A DNA stretch of 64,000 bases, taken from NCBI GenBank assembly GCA_024742355.1, contig JANSYM010000001.1, forward strand, positions 372,001 through 436,000, in the 5' to 3' direction. Both the position numbers and the translations under genes were made by a program. The first letter of the stretch is position 1, and every line of letters begins with the position of its first letter. The notes under the pieces are model-generated. The model ran no database searches. It was not told where the DNA came from and saw only the letters and a list, made by a program, of their open reading frames with translations. The DNA comes from Hyphomonadaceae bacterium (GTDB lineage Bacteria; Pseudomonadota; Alphaproteobacteria; Caulobacterales; Hyphomonadaceae). Positions 51,532-59,396 of the stretch are shown here, piece after piece.

Positions 51532-53306
51532 GCGGGCTGCTCGGTCAGATCAATCCGGGCCTGCTCCTGGTGGCTGTCGGCTTTGCTGGCTGCCTGATTC
51601 CTGTCCAGCGGGTGCGCCAAGCCCTGATGGTGGCAACACCCGTGGTTGCCATGTTGCTGCTGGCCATGGCCGATCGCGGCACCGACCTGGCGACCGCGTC
51701 CATTCTCGGGCTCGACCTGGTGCTCTACAAGGTCGACAGCCTGTCCTTTATCTTCGGACTGGCCTTCCTGATCGCCTCCTTCCTGAACGCCATCTATGCC
51801 CTGCATACCGATGACCGGCTGCAGGACGGCATGGCGCTGGCCTATGCCGGCGCGGCGGTGTCAGCGACCTTTGCGGGCGATCTGATGACGTTGTTTGTGT
51901 TCTGGGAAATCACCGCCGTCAGCTCTGTCTTCCTGATCCTGAGGGCAGGGACCAAGGCCGCCTACCAGGCATCGATGCGCTATCTCGGCGTCCAGATCCT
52001 GTCGGGTGTCTTGCTGCTCAACGGGCTTTCATATGTCTACAAATCGACCGGCAGCCTCTCCCTGGAAGCGTTTACCAGTTTCGATCAGCCGGGCGCGAAA
52101 TTCATCTTCGCGGCCTTTGCGATCAAGGCGGCCTTCCCGTTCCTGCACAATTGGCTGCAGGACGCTTATCCGAAAGCGACCGTCATTGGTGCGGTGGTGC
52201 TGTCGGCATTCACGACCAAGCTCGCTGTCTATGCCTTCGCACGCATGTTCCCGGGCTTTGAGATCCTGATCTGGATCGGCGCTGTGATGACCGTATTCCC
52301 GGTCTTCTTCGCGGTGATCGAGAACGACCTTCGCAAGGTCCTGTCCTACTCGCTCAACAACCAGCTCGGCTTCATGATCTGTGCGATCGGTATCGGAACG
52401 CCGCTGGCCCTGAACGGCGCCGCGGCGCACGCCTTTGCGCACATCATCTATAAGGGCCTGCTGTTCATGAGCATGGGCGCGGTCCTCTACCGGGTCGGCA
52501 CGGCGAAAGCCAGCGAGCTTGGTGGGCTCTACAAGTCGATGCCCTGGACGACCATTTTCTGCATCATTGGCGCCGTCTCGATTTCAGCTTTCCCGCTCTT
52601 CTCCGGCTTCGTCGCCAAGGCGATGACGATGAGTGCGGTGGCGACCGAAGGCTATGTCATTGTCTGGCTGATGCTGCTCTTTGCCTCGGCCGGTGTGCTC
52701 GAGCATTCCGGGATCAAGATCCCATATTTCACCTTCTTCAGTCATGATAGCGGCATTCGCGTCAAGGAAGCGCCGTTCAACATGTTGCTGGCCATGGGTA
52801 TGGCAGCGTTCATCTGTATCGCGATTGGCCTGCCGGCGATTGGCGGTTTTGGCTATGGCTGGCTCTACGACATGTTGCCGTGCACGGTGACCGCGCCGGC
52901 CGATGTCTGCTCGATATCAGGTGCCGAGATCAAACCGTACAAGCCTTACACGGTCGATCATGTACTGACCCAGATGCAGCTTCTGATGCTGGCGATTCTC
53001 GCCTTCATGCTGCTCAAGCGGTTTGGGCTCTATCCGCCAGAGAAACCGGGCACGATCCTGGATACTGACTGGGTGCTGCGCAAGCCGGGCTATGGCCTGT
53101 TCAAATGGGCAGGCACCGTCTGGGGCAAAGCAGGGCCGGCTATGACTGGGTTCGCCGGTCGAATCGGATCGCAGACCTTCGACAAGATCGAAGCGACATT
53201 CAGCCCGCGCGGTGCTCTGGCCCGCGGTGGACTGACCAATTCGATGGCAATGTGGTCGGCTGTCCTGCTCGGAGTCGTGATGCTGATCGTGCTCCTGACG
53301 CGCTGA
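51528..53306 (+). CDS. third NuoL/M-like antiporter subunit
   Basis: The 592-residue polytopic protein has FVFWEITAVSSVFLILRAG, AAFPFLHNWLQDAYPKATVIGAVVLSAFTTKLAVYAFARMF and DLRKVLSYSLNNQLGFMICAIG plus AAAHAFAHIIYKGLLFMSMG. The C-terminus extends for about 120 residues with a final membrane helix (MWSAVLLGVVMLIVLL). It may stand in for the large MrpA core that is missing as a fused gene. It is the last gene of the operon. Confidence 0.88.
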   Translation: MSGLLGQINPGLLLVAVGFAGCLIPVQRVRQALMVATPVVAMLLLAMADRGTDLATASILGLDLVLYKVDSLSFIFGLAFLIASFLNAIYALHTDDRLQDGMALAYAGAAVSATFAGDLMTLFVFWEITAVSSVFLILRAGTKAAYQASMRYLGVQILSGVLLLNGLSYVYKSTGSLSLEAFTSFDQPGAKFIFAAFAIKAAFPFLHNWLQDAYPKATVIGAVVLSAFTTKLAVYAFARMFPGFEILIWIGAVMTVFPVFFAVIENDLRKVLSYSLNNQLGFMICAIGIGTPLALNGAAAHAFAHIIYKGLLFMSMGAVLYRVGTAKASELGGLYKSMPWTTIFCIIGAVSISAFPLFSGFVAKAMTMSAVATEGYVIVWLMLLFASAGVLEHSGIKIPYFTFFSHDSGIRVKEAPFNMLLAMGMAAFICIAIGLPAIGGFGYGWLYDMLPCTVTAPADVCSISGAEIKPYKPYTVDHVLTQMQLLMLAILAFMLLKRFGLYPPEKPGTILDTDWVLRKPGYGLFKWAGTVWGKAGPAMTGFAGRIGSQTFDKIEATFSPRGALARGGLTNSMAMWSAVLLGVVMLIVLLTR

Positions 53307-53488
53307 TAGATTGCGCCGCGTTCTGTAATAAAACTGGGCGCCGTGGGTCAGTGTTCTGCGTGTCTTCAAGTGAAGACTGTTGCACTTAAGGCGCTTGTTA
53401 GAGAAGCTGCGGTAAATCCTCTGTAATTTCTTATTTACTCACAACCAGCGCCCGCCATATATCCCAGCTTGTACTAAGGGGAACTAGT

Positions 53489-53905
53489 ATGAGTGAAGAG
53501 ATTGAACGTAACATCGCCTCGAACGGCGAGATCCTGGAATTCGCATCCGATATTGTCTCAGCCTATGTGAGCAACAATACGATCCAAAGTGGCGAGCTTC
53601 CATCTTTGATCCGTGATGTGCATGCGACGCTCGCGACATTGGGCAATGGGCGCGACAGCGCGCACGCGAAGAAACCGGCCGTGTCGATCAAGAATTCCAT
53701 CACGGACGAGTTCCTGATCTGTCTCGAAGACGGCAAGAAGTTCAAATCCCTGAAGCGTCACCTGCGGTCCAAGTACGGCCTGAGCCCGGAAGAGTATCGC
53801 GAGAAATGGGGCCTGCCTTACGACTATCCCATGGTCGCGCCCAGCTACGCACGCAAGCGTTCAGCACTGGCGAAAGAAATGGGTCTGGGAAAGCTCGAAA
53901 AGTAG
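53489..53905 (+). CDS. mucR: MucR/Ros-family transcriptional regulator
   Basis: AAGGGG lies upstream of the ATG. The 138-residue protein has the MucR N-terminal dimerisation region (EFASDIVSAYVSNNTIQSGELPSLIRDVHATLATL) and the zinc-finger-like DNA-binding region FLICLEDGKKFKSLKRHLRSKYGLSPEEYREKWGLPYDYPMVAPSYARKRSALAKEMGLG. The CLED form of the first zinc pair is normal for MucR. MucR proteins are AT-rich-DNA-binding, H-NS-like regulators that also act in alphaproteobacterial cell-cycle control. Confidence 0.95.
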   Translation: MSEEIERNIASNGEILEFASDIVSAYVSNNTIQSGELPSLIRDVHATLATLGNGRDSAHAKKPAVSIKNSITDEFLICLEDGKKFKSLKRHLRSKYGLSPEEYREKWGLPYDYPMVAPSYARKRSALAKEMGLGKLEK

Positions 53906-53953
53906 TTTCGAATTCAAAACAAAGCCTTTTGTTTCGGAAAAGAAACGAAAGAA

Positions 53954-53987
53954 ATCAGTAATATAGGTTAACAAAATACTGATTTTT
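53954..53987 (+). terminator. weak intrinsic terminator after mucR
   Basis: ATCAGTA (53954-53960) pairs with TACTGAT (53977-53983) and runs directly into TTTTT. The loop is 16 bases and the stem AT-rich, so it is weak. It may also be a regulatory dyad. Confidence 0.45.
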
Positions 53988-54048
53988 CTCTTGCGCGGCG
54001 AATCAAACTGATTCACTAGTGGTGAGTCGAATCACCGCGGGGGTGGCT

Positions 54049-54549
54049 ATGGTTTCGTTGTCAACAGAATTCGCCGGCTTCACGCCGTCGCAGATCGATC
54101 TCTTGCAGCATTGGGAATCACGTCGTCACGGACTGTGCTTGCCACAGCGCGAAGATCTCGATCCCGGCGCCATCCGCGCGCATCTGGCAGCTATATCTAT
54201 CGTTGAAGTTGAACCGCACGGACAAGTTCGATTTCGCCTCGCTGGCTCGGGACTGCGCGACATTCTTGGTCGCGAGATGCGGGGACGTTGCGTTCACGAA
54301 CTCGACAAGACAGTGGGCGAGATGTGGTCCCTGGGCCTCGCCAGCGCACTTGATCAATTGCGGCCCGTCGGCGGCTTGATTGAGCGCGAAACCGACTGCC
54401 ACGCCTGGCTGCGTCTGCCGCTGCATTCGCCGCGAAGTCATGCGCTTGTTCTGTGTCATGACATGCTCGTTCCCAAGGAGCGTATGCGGCAAGACCGGCG
54501 CCGCGAGTCCCACAGCGTTCAAGGTTCGCACCACACGCTAGCTGCTTGA
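54049..54549 (+). CDS. PAS-domain protein
   Basis: The ATG at 54049 is chosen over an upstream GTG at 54019 because the GGGGGTGG signal precedes it. The 166-residue protein resembles the alphaproteobacterial PAS_5 group: FTPSQIDLLQHWESRRHGLCLPQREDLDPGAIRAHLAAISIVEVEPHGQVRFRLAGSGLRDILGREMRGRCVHEL. The C-terminus has a run of basic residues. It probably senses a small ligand; no output domain is attached. Confidence 0.72.
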   Translation: MVSLSTEFAGFTPSQIDLLQHWESRRHGLCLPQREDLDPGAIRAHLAAISIVEVEPHGQVRFRLAGSGLRDILGREMRGRCVHELDKTVGEMWSLGLASALDQLRPVGGLIERETDCHAWLRLPLHSPRSHALVLCHDMLVPKERMRQDRRRESHSVQGSHHTLAA

Positions 54550-54646
54550 TTTCATTGCATTAGAAACATGAAGTATAGGAAAATAATCCTACACCTATAG
54601 GGCCATGATAAAGTTTCTTTCCCGGTGGTCGGAAGGAGATTGTAGA

Positions 54647-54982
54647 GTGGGCAGCCAGAAACGGATTGATAGAAATAATGCTTATCTGGCGGCCAGTCTG
54701 GTCGGTTACGCGTTGGAGTTGAAGGCGGAAAACATCCTGATGCGCGATCGAGGGCCACGTGACATGGTGCAGGCCCGCCAGGTCGCCATGTATCTCTCGC
54801 ATGTGGGACTGGAGATGAGCCTGTCGCGCGTTGCGAATGCCTTCGAGCGGGATCGGTCCACGGTTGCACATGCGTGCCACAAGATTGAAGAAATGCGCGA
54901 TGAAGCCGAGTTTGATACCTGGCTTGAGACTCTCGAAAAAGGCTTGATGACCGTCGCGCCCTTGATTGAATCGAGCCTATGA
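54647..54982 (+). CDS. stand-alone DnaA domain IV-like helix-turn-helix protein
   Basis: GTG at 54647 follows AAGGAGATT at 9 bp; an ATG at 54605 would add 14 residues without a ribosome-binding site. The 111-residue product contains MVQARQVAMYLSHVGLEMSLSRVANAFERDRSTVAHACHKIEEMRD, the DNA-binding signature of DnaA domain IV, without the AAA+ part. It could compete at DnaA boxes or act as a regulator. It overlaps the DUF6456-like gene by 4 bp. Confidence 0.82.
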   Translation: MGSQKRIDRNNAYLAASLVGYALELKAENILMRDRGPRDMVQARQVAMYLSHVGLEMSLSRVANAFERDRSTVAHACHKIEEMRDEAEFDTWLETLEKGLMTVAPLIESSL

Positions 54983-55668
54983 ATAACCGCCTCCTGCGTG
55001 CTTTGCAGCGGGGCGGAATGGCGGCGCAAATCGGCGTAGATCGATGGGGTGTGTGGCGTGGCCGGGATCGTCGTGGCCGTATGATTGGTGTGATGTCCGG
55101 CGCTGAAATTGATGTTTTGCGCATGCGAGAAGCGCTCCAACTCTGGGGGGATGGGCAGCCGCCTATACTTCTCTGGAACAAATCTGTTCTTGCGCCGCCG
55201 CCGGAAGCGCCCAGCGCGAAGCGTCTCACCGCCGCTGAGCCCGCACCAACCGCACCGTTGATCGAGCTTATTCTGTCGCACTGTCATGATCGCGAGCTGC
55301 GCCAACTGATCCGCGAAACGACGCAACACTATCGCGCCGATATTGAATGTGCCGCGCAGGCCGGCGCGGCGCATGGGATGAACTGGGACGGGTTGGCGCT
55401 TGGCGGACGGGTCGATGGCGGGCGCAGCGACCGCGAACTGGGTCCCGCGCCGCAGGCGATGCGCGCGCAAGCTGCGCTCAAAACCATACACGCCCATTTG
55501 AGCGGGGATTGTATAGAACTGCTTGACCGGTTGATTTTGAGCCAGGATAGCCGCGCTCAATTGGTGCGCCGACTGGGCGGTCGACCATCATTGATGGAGC
55601 CGCGCGCGCTGGCAGCCATTCGCGCCCTCCACGAGGTTTACAAGACCAAAGTCCGGGCGCGAAATTAG
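54979..55668 (+). CDS. DUF6456-like protein
   Basis: The 229-residue product is encoded in an ATGA overlap with the DnaA-like gene. It starts with a basic helical segment and a stretch RWGVWRGRDRRGRMIGVMSGAEIDVLRMREAL. The C-terminal domain (ERLNWDGLALGGRVDGGRSD-like region, AALKTIHAHLSGDCIELLDRLIL) resembles DUF6456, which in alphaproteobacteria is found beside DnaA-like HTH genes. The function is unknown. It converges with sufE and overlaps it by 4 bp. Confidence 0.68.
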   Translation: MNNRLLRALQRGGMAAQIGVDRWGVWRGRDRRGRMIGVMSGAEIDVLRMREALQLWGDGQPPILLWNKSVLAPPPEAPSAKRLTAAEPAPTAPLIELILSHCHDRELRQLIRETTQHYRADIECAAQAGAAHGMNWDGLALGGRVDGGRSDRELGPAPQAMRAQAALKTIHAHLSGDCIELLDRLILSQDSRAQLVRRLGGRPSLMEPRALAAIRALHEVYKTKVRARN

Positions 55669-56084
55669 GCGATTGCGGTCTGTTTGATACGCGCCAACAT
55701 GGAGGCGAGGCCATTCGACCGCTGTGCACTCAAGGCACCGGTAACGCCGATTTTTTCCAGGAAAGCGTCAGCATCGAATGCGGTGATCTCAGACCGTGTT
55801 GCACCGGAAAACAAACGCACCAGAAGCGAGATCAGGCCAGACACAATCATCGCATCGCTCTCGGCCCGGATTTCCAGGCGGTCATCGTCCATGGGTGTGA
55901 TCACCATCCACACCTGTGAGGCGCACCCGCGAACCTTGCTTTCTTCGGTGCGTTCGTGCGCGGCGAGCGCCGGATTAGATTTTCCGAGGTCGATGATGTG
56001 CGCGTAGCGATCTTCCCAATCGTCCAGGAAGGCGAAGTCATCTTCGATATCTGTGGCGCGCTGTGCAATCGTCATGCGCCGCAT
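55665..56084 (-). CDS. sufE: SufE-family sulfur acceptor
   Basis: The 139-residue protein matches SufE: DIEDDFAFLDDWEDRYAHIIDLGK, then KVRGCASQVWMVI with the sulfur-accepting Cys, and a C-terminal FLEKIGVTGALSAQRSNGLASMLARIK. It accepts persulfide sulfur from SufS for Fe-S cluster assembly. The start may be ATG 56084 or ATG 56075; neither has a strong ribosome-binding site. Confidence 0.93.
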   Translation of the reverse strand: MRRMTIAQRATDIEDDFAFLDDWEDRYAHIIDLGKSNPALAAHERTEESKVRGCASQVWMVITPMDDDRLEIRAESDAMIVSGLISLLVRLFSGATRSEITAFDADAFLEKIGVTGALSAQRSNGLASMLARIKQTAIA

Positions 56085-56106
56085 TTGGGTGATTATCAGG
56101 CAAAAG

Positions 56107-56136
56107 AAAACCCCTGGTACTGCGTCCAGGGGTTTT
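56107..56136 (-). terminator. bidirectional intrinsic terminator
   Basis: AAAACCCCTGG (56107-56117) and CCAGGGGTTTT (56126-56136) form a perfect 11-bp stem with an 8-base loop. It sits just after the end of the secreted-protein gene and before the sufE start, both on the minus strand. Confidence 0.88.
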
Positions 56137-56156
56137 GCAGGAGTGGAGATGAATTC

Positions 56157-57167
56157 CTACTGGGTGACTTTGCCAATGCATTTGCCGACATCCGACAAGG
56201 CATGCTCGCCAATGCAGAAGGGCACTTCATAATGCTTGTGAGCCGCTGCGACACATTGCTGAAGATTGAGGTTGGCCATGTTCAGGCAACCTTGCGTCTC
56301 ACGCTCGCTCATCGCCTGGCGCATGGAGCCGGCTTTGACCGGGTCGGCGCTCAGGATGCGATAGGCTGCAAGCGTTGTGATGCGGTCGGCAATCGGCTCC
56401 TTGCCGCGAGCAATGCGGTTCGACTGGCCGAGATTGGCAACGACAGACGGAACCCGAATGGTGCTCGCTGCGCCAGAGACGCTTTCCCAGACAGATGGCG
56501 CACCAGATTGGCCAGCCTGTTGGAAGACCGTGTTGATTTCCGGAGAATGCATGGCCTGCACCATGGCATTGCGTGCCGGGATGCCGGTCTGGGTTGAGGC
56601 GAACAGGTTAGAGGCTTTGGCGCCGGAGTTTCCGACACGGCCCTTGGCCCAGCCGGCAGCCTGGAGGCTGTAGGCCTGTTCCTTCACGAACGCGGCTGCG
56701 CCGAACAGGCGGTCGCTATCTGCGTTCACGGCGGTCAGGGCCTGATTCACGGCGGCATTACCGCCGCTCAGTGTCCGGGCGTACCGAATGTCGTTCTGCA
56801 TGCCGGTCATCAGCATGTCGCGGCCATAATAGCCTTCAATGTCGAGGACTGCGGCGCGGAATTCCGGATTCTGTGCTGCCACCAGAGCCGAATAGGCCAT
56901 CCAGCCTTGCGTGAGCTGTTCCGGGTTGTGACCGCCAAGATTGTTCAGTGAGTCTTCAATGTCGCGGGCTGAAGTAAAGCCATTGGTCTTAACGTCTGTG
57001 ACCTCGCCCTGATAGGTCGCGTAAAGCGCAGCTGCGCGCGCCAGTGGGTCGGTTTCTGCAGATGTTGCCGAGACCTGCTGGGGAGCCGGCGTGACCATTT
57101 GCGCTGTCGCCTGAAGGGTCAGGCCGGCAATGGCTGCGATGGCAGTCATTATCGTTCGTTTGGTCAT
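56157..57167 (-). CDS. secreted protein of unknown function
   Basis: The 336-residue product begins with a signal peptide (MTKRTIMTAIAAIAGLTLQATAQ, hydrophobic to about residue 22). The mature part is Ala/Gln-rich and helical: ARAAALYATYQGEVTDV, then AYSALVAAQNPEFRAAVLDIEGYYGRD and SDRLFGAAAFVKEQAYSLQAAGWAKG. Four cysteines sit near the C-terminus (GCLNMANLNLQQC, PFCIGEHALSDVGKC), probably in two disulphides. Similar envelope proteins occur in Caulobacterales-like bacteria (from memory), without known role. Confidence 0.78.
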   Translation of the reverse strand: MTKRTIMTAIAAIAGLTLQATAQMVTPAPQQVSATSAETDPLARAAALYATYQGEVTDVKTNGFTSARDIEDSLNNLGGHNPEQLTQGWMAYSALVAAQNPEFRAAVLDIEGYYGRDMLMTGMQNDIRYARTLSGGNAAVNQALTAVNADSDRLFGAAAFVKEQAYSLQAAGWAKGRVGNSGAKASNLFASTQTGIPARNAMVQAMHSPEINTVFQQAGQSGAPSVWESVSGAASTIRVPSVVANLGQSNRIARGKEPIADRITTLAAYRILSADPVKAGSMRQAMSERETQGCLNMANLNLQQCVAAAHKHYEVPFCIGEHALSDVGKCIGKVTQ

Positions 57168-57276
57168 GAATAGCTCCTCACTCTACGACCGAGACACTGG
57201 CCTATCTTTTGCGTCCCGCAAAGGCTAGCATCTGCTGAATTATGGATTCTGCCGCATATTTAATGAATCCGCGATA

Positions 57277-58521
57277 ATGAAAATGCCTAACAGACCTGAC
57301 CAATCCGTTAAGATCAGCCCTCGAGATCGCCGCCACTCGGTTAAGAGTTACTGGCTTTTGGGCGGAACCTGCCTGGCGGGAATTGGCGCGCTTGCTGTAA
57401 CATTGGCAGGCGGTCAGCAAGGCACCTTGTTCGGCGCGGCGGTGTTTACCGTACTGATCATATTGCAGATTTATTCACTGATGACGCAAGCGGACCGGGC
57501 GCCAGACAGGCCGCCCGAGCTGTCTCAATCTGGTGCGGAAATCGCCCCTCCAATTGCCCCGAATCGAGACCAAATTCTCATAATCAATCTTTCTGATCTT
57601 GGACGGGTCCGGTCGATTTGGGGGAAAACCGACTATTTGCCGGGTCTGCGCGTTGGCGGAGTACTCGACAAATGGGTTGGGCCGGACGCGACTGAAATCG
57701 AGACCAGGGTCGATGGCGCATCAGAGCGACTGAGTGTTCTGAGAATCAACACCGTCGCGGGCTCGCTCGTCGTTTTGGCGCCGACCGAACAAGCAGGCGT
57801 AGACGTCTCGAATGAAGTGCTCGAGCGCACACATTTCTTTGCAGGCCTCGGCCATGATTTGAAGAGCCCGCTGAATGCGGTGATCGGATTTGCTGATGTC
57901 ATGGACGCAGAGATCCGCGGACCGATGCCAGAGGCTTACCGGGATTATCCCGGGCTGATCCGCGAGAGCGGCGAAACTCTGCTGCGTCTGGTTGAAGACA
58001 TGCTTGGCTATGCGCGGTCAGAGGCGGGCACCTATGAGCTTGATCTGGCGCCGATGGATGTTGCGGCAAGCGGCGAGAGCGTCTTGCGCCAGTCTCAGGC
58101 GGTCGCTGACAAATCGAACGTCGCATTGCGCATGAAGTGCGATCGTGAAGTCCTGGCGCTCGCTGATGCCGGAGCCGTACGCCGGATCTGGGACAATCTC
58201 GTCTCCAATGCGATCAAGTATTCTGCCCCTGGCGATACGGTGACACTGATGTCTGACGTTCGAAACGGCCAGGCCGTGATCCAGGTCAACGATACCGGGA
58301 CGGGCATGGATGCCGAGGACCTGGCGCGAATTGCCTCGCCGTTCTCGCAAGGCCGCAATGCCAAGGGCCGCGCCGGAACCGGGCTTGGCCTGGCGCTGGT
58401 CCATCGCCTGGCCGAAATGCAGGGCGGCCAGGTGAAAATCGAAACAGCGCTCGGTGCGGGTACAACCGTGACAGTCACCCTGCCAGCTTTGCGCGACGAC
58501 CAGAAACGGGCCGCGGAATGA
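57277..58521 (+). CDS. sensor histidine kinase
   Basis: The 414-residue protein has two N-terminal membrane helices (about 25-70), a linker of about 110 residues with a PAS-like appearance, and a complete kinase core. The H-box is GLGHDLKSPLNAVIGFADVM (His193), followed by DNLVSNAIKYS (N-box), NDTGTGM (G1), and GTGLGLALVHRL (G2). No response regulator gene is adjacent, so the partner is unknown. The H-box resembles PleC/DivJ-like kinases. Confidence 0.9.
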   Translation: MKMPNRPDQSVKISPRDRRHSVKSYWLLGGTCLAGIGALAVTLAGGQQGTLFGAAVFTVLIILQIYSLMTQADRAPDRPPELSQSGAEIAPPIAPNRDQILIINLSDLGRVRSIWGKTDYLPGLRVGGVLDKWVGPDATEIETRVDGASERLSVLRINTVAGSLVVLAPTEQAGVDVSNEVLERTHFFAGLGHDLKSPLNAVIGFADVMDAEIRGPMPEAYRDYPGLIRESGETLLRLVEDMLGYARSEAGTYELDLAPMDVAASGESVLRQSQAVADKSNVALRMKCDREVLALADAGAVRRIWDNLVSNAIKYSAPGDTVTLMSDVRNGQAVIQVNDTGTGMDAEDLARIASPFSQGRNAKGRAGTGLGLALVHRLAEMQGGQVKIETALGAGTTVTVTLPALRDDQKRAAE

Positions 58522-58545
58522 GCGTGCCTCAGAATTGGATTGAGA

Positions 58546-58887
58546 ATGTTTGACGAACGCCTCCCGACACGCGTCTGGGTCGATGCCCTCATGCGCCGTG
58601 CCCAGGTGGCCGGAGCTTCGGCCTTTGTCCTGCAGCGCGGAGAGGAGTCGCGCGGCGATGTGCTGATCAAGGTGGCTGACCTGAGCGGCGGCGCGCGCGC
58701 TTATGTTCCGCGAACTTCCATGGAAGGCACACGGGTATTTGTTGACCTCGAAACCCAGGGCGTCGGTCCGGAAGAAGCCGGTGTCGATGAGTATGTTGGC
58801 CGCGCCCGCGACCGCGATCGCGATCTCTGGGTTATCGAAATCGAGGACCGCGAAGCTCGGCATTTCCTGACCGAACCCGTAGAATAG
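58546..58887 (+). CDS. DUF1491 family protein
   Basis: The ATG at 58546 is used; a TTG at 58540 is the only alternative. The 113-residue protein has the DUF1491 pattern: LPTRVWVDALMRRAQVAGASAFVLQRGEESRGDVLIKV, then RDRDLWVIEIEDREARHFL. The family is alphaproteobacterial and of unknown function. Confidence 0.85.
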   Translation: MFDERLPTRVWVDALMRRAQVAGASAFVLQRGEESRGDVLIKVADLSGGARAYVPRTSMEGTRVFVDLETQGVGPEEAGVDEYVGRARDRDRDLWVIEIEDREARHFLTEPVE

Positions 58888-58960
58888 TCGTCTCAATCAC
58901 ACGTTGTAACGGTTCGTTAACCGCAAATCCGCGACATGGGCGTTGAGTGAGGGACAATCG

Positions 58961-59314
58961 ATGTTGTTTTTGCTGAATGACACGGTCATTGAGATCGAAA
59001 CGCCAGAGGCGCGCGTGTTGGCGCGCTGGCGTGATATGGGCTGCGGTGATCCGCGCAAACTCCGCGCATCTGACGCCGTAGAATTTGTCAAAACACAGCT
59101 GCACCCGTGGATTGGCCGAACATCCCAGGCCGGACAGGAGCTTCTTAAGGATGTGGCCGCGCTGATCATCTCCAAAACTGGCGCCAACAGCCTGATCCTG
59201 AAGCCTCTGCCTGACGACCTGTACGAAGCGCGCCTTCAGGACGTCGCGCCACTGGTGCTGGAAACATTCCGGGCCGGCGCGGCCAATGATCTGGACGAAC
59301 GTCAACACGCTTGA
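58961..59314 (+). CDS. conserved hypothetical protein
   Basis: GAGGGAC precedes the ATG at 58961; a TTG at 58943 is less likely. The 117-residue product starts MLFLLNDTVIEIETPEARVLARWRDMGCGDPRKL and has mixed alpha/beta character with no motif I recognise. It lies between DUF1491 and prfC on the same strand. Confidence 0.7.
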   Translation: MLFLLNDTVIEIETPEARVLARWRDMGCGDPRKLRASDAVEFVKTQLHPWIGRTSQAGQELLKDVAALIISKTGANSLILKPLPDDLYEARLQDVAPLVLETFRAGAANDLDERQHA

Positions 59315-59396
59315 GTGCAGAAGATCGCAGGCTGGTGAATTGAAGCCGCCCGCAATATCGTTTAACCGCACGGCCTGACCATATTCGAGAACTCTC

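Noticed and set aside
53569-53905. missing zinc ligand in MucR (CLED instead of CLEC)
   Set aside because: The CLED form is the usual one in MucR proteins of this class, so it is not a defect.
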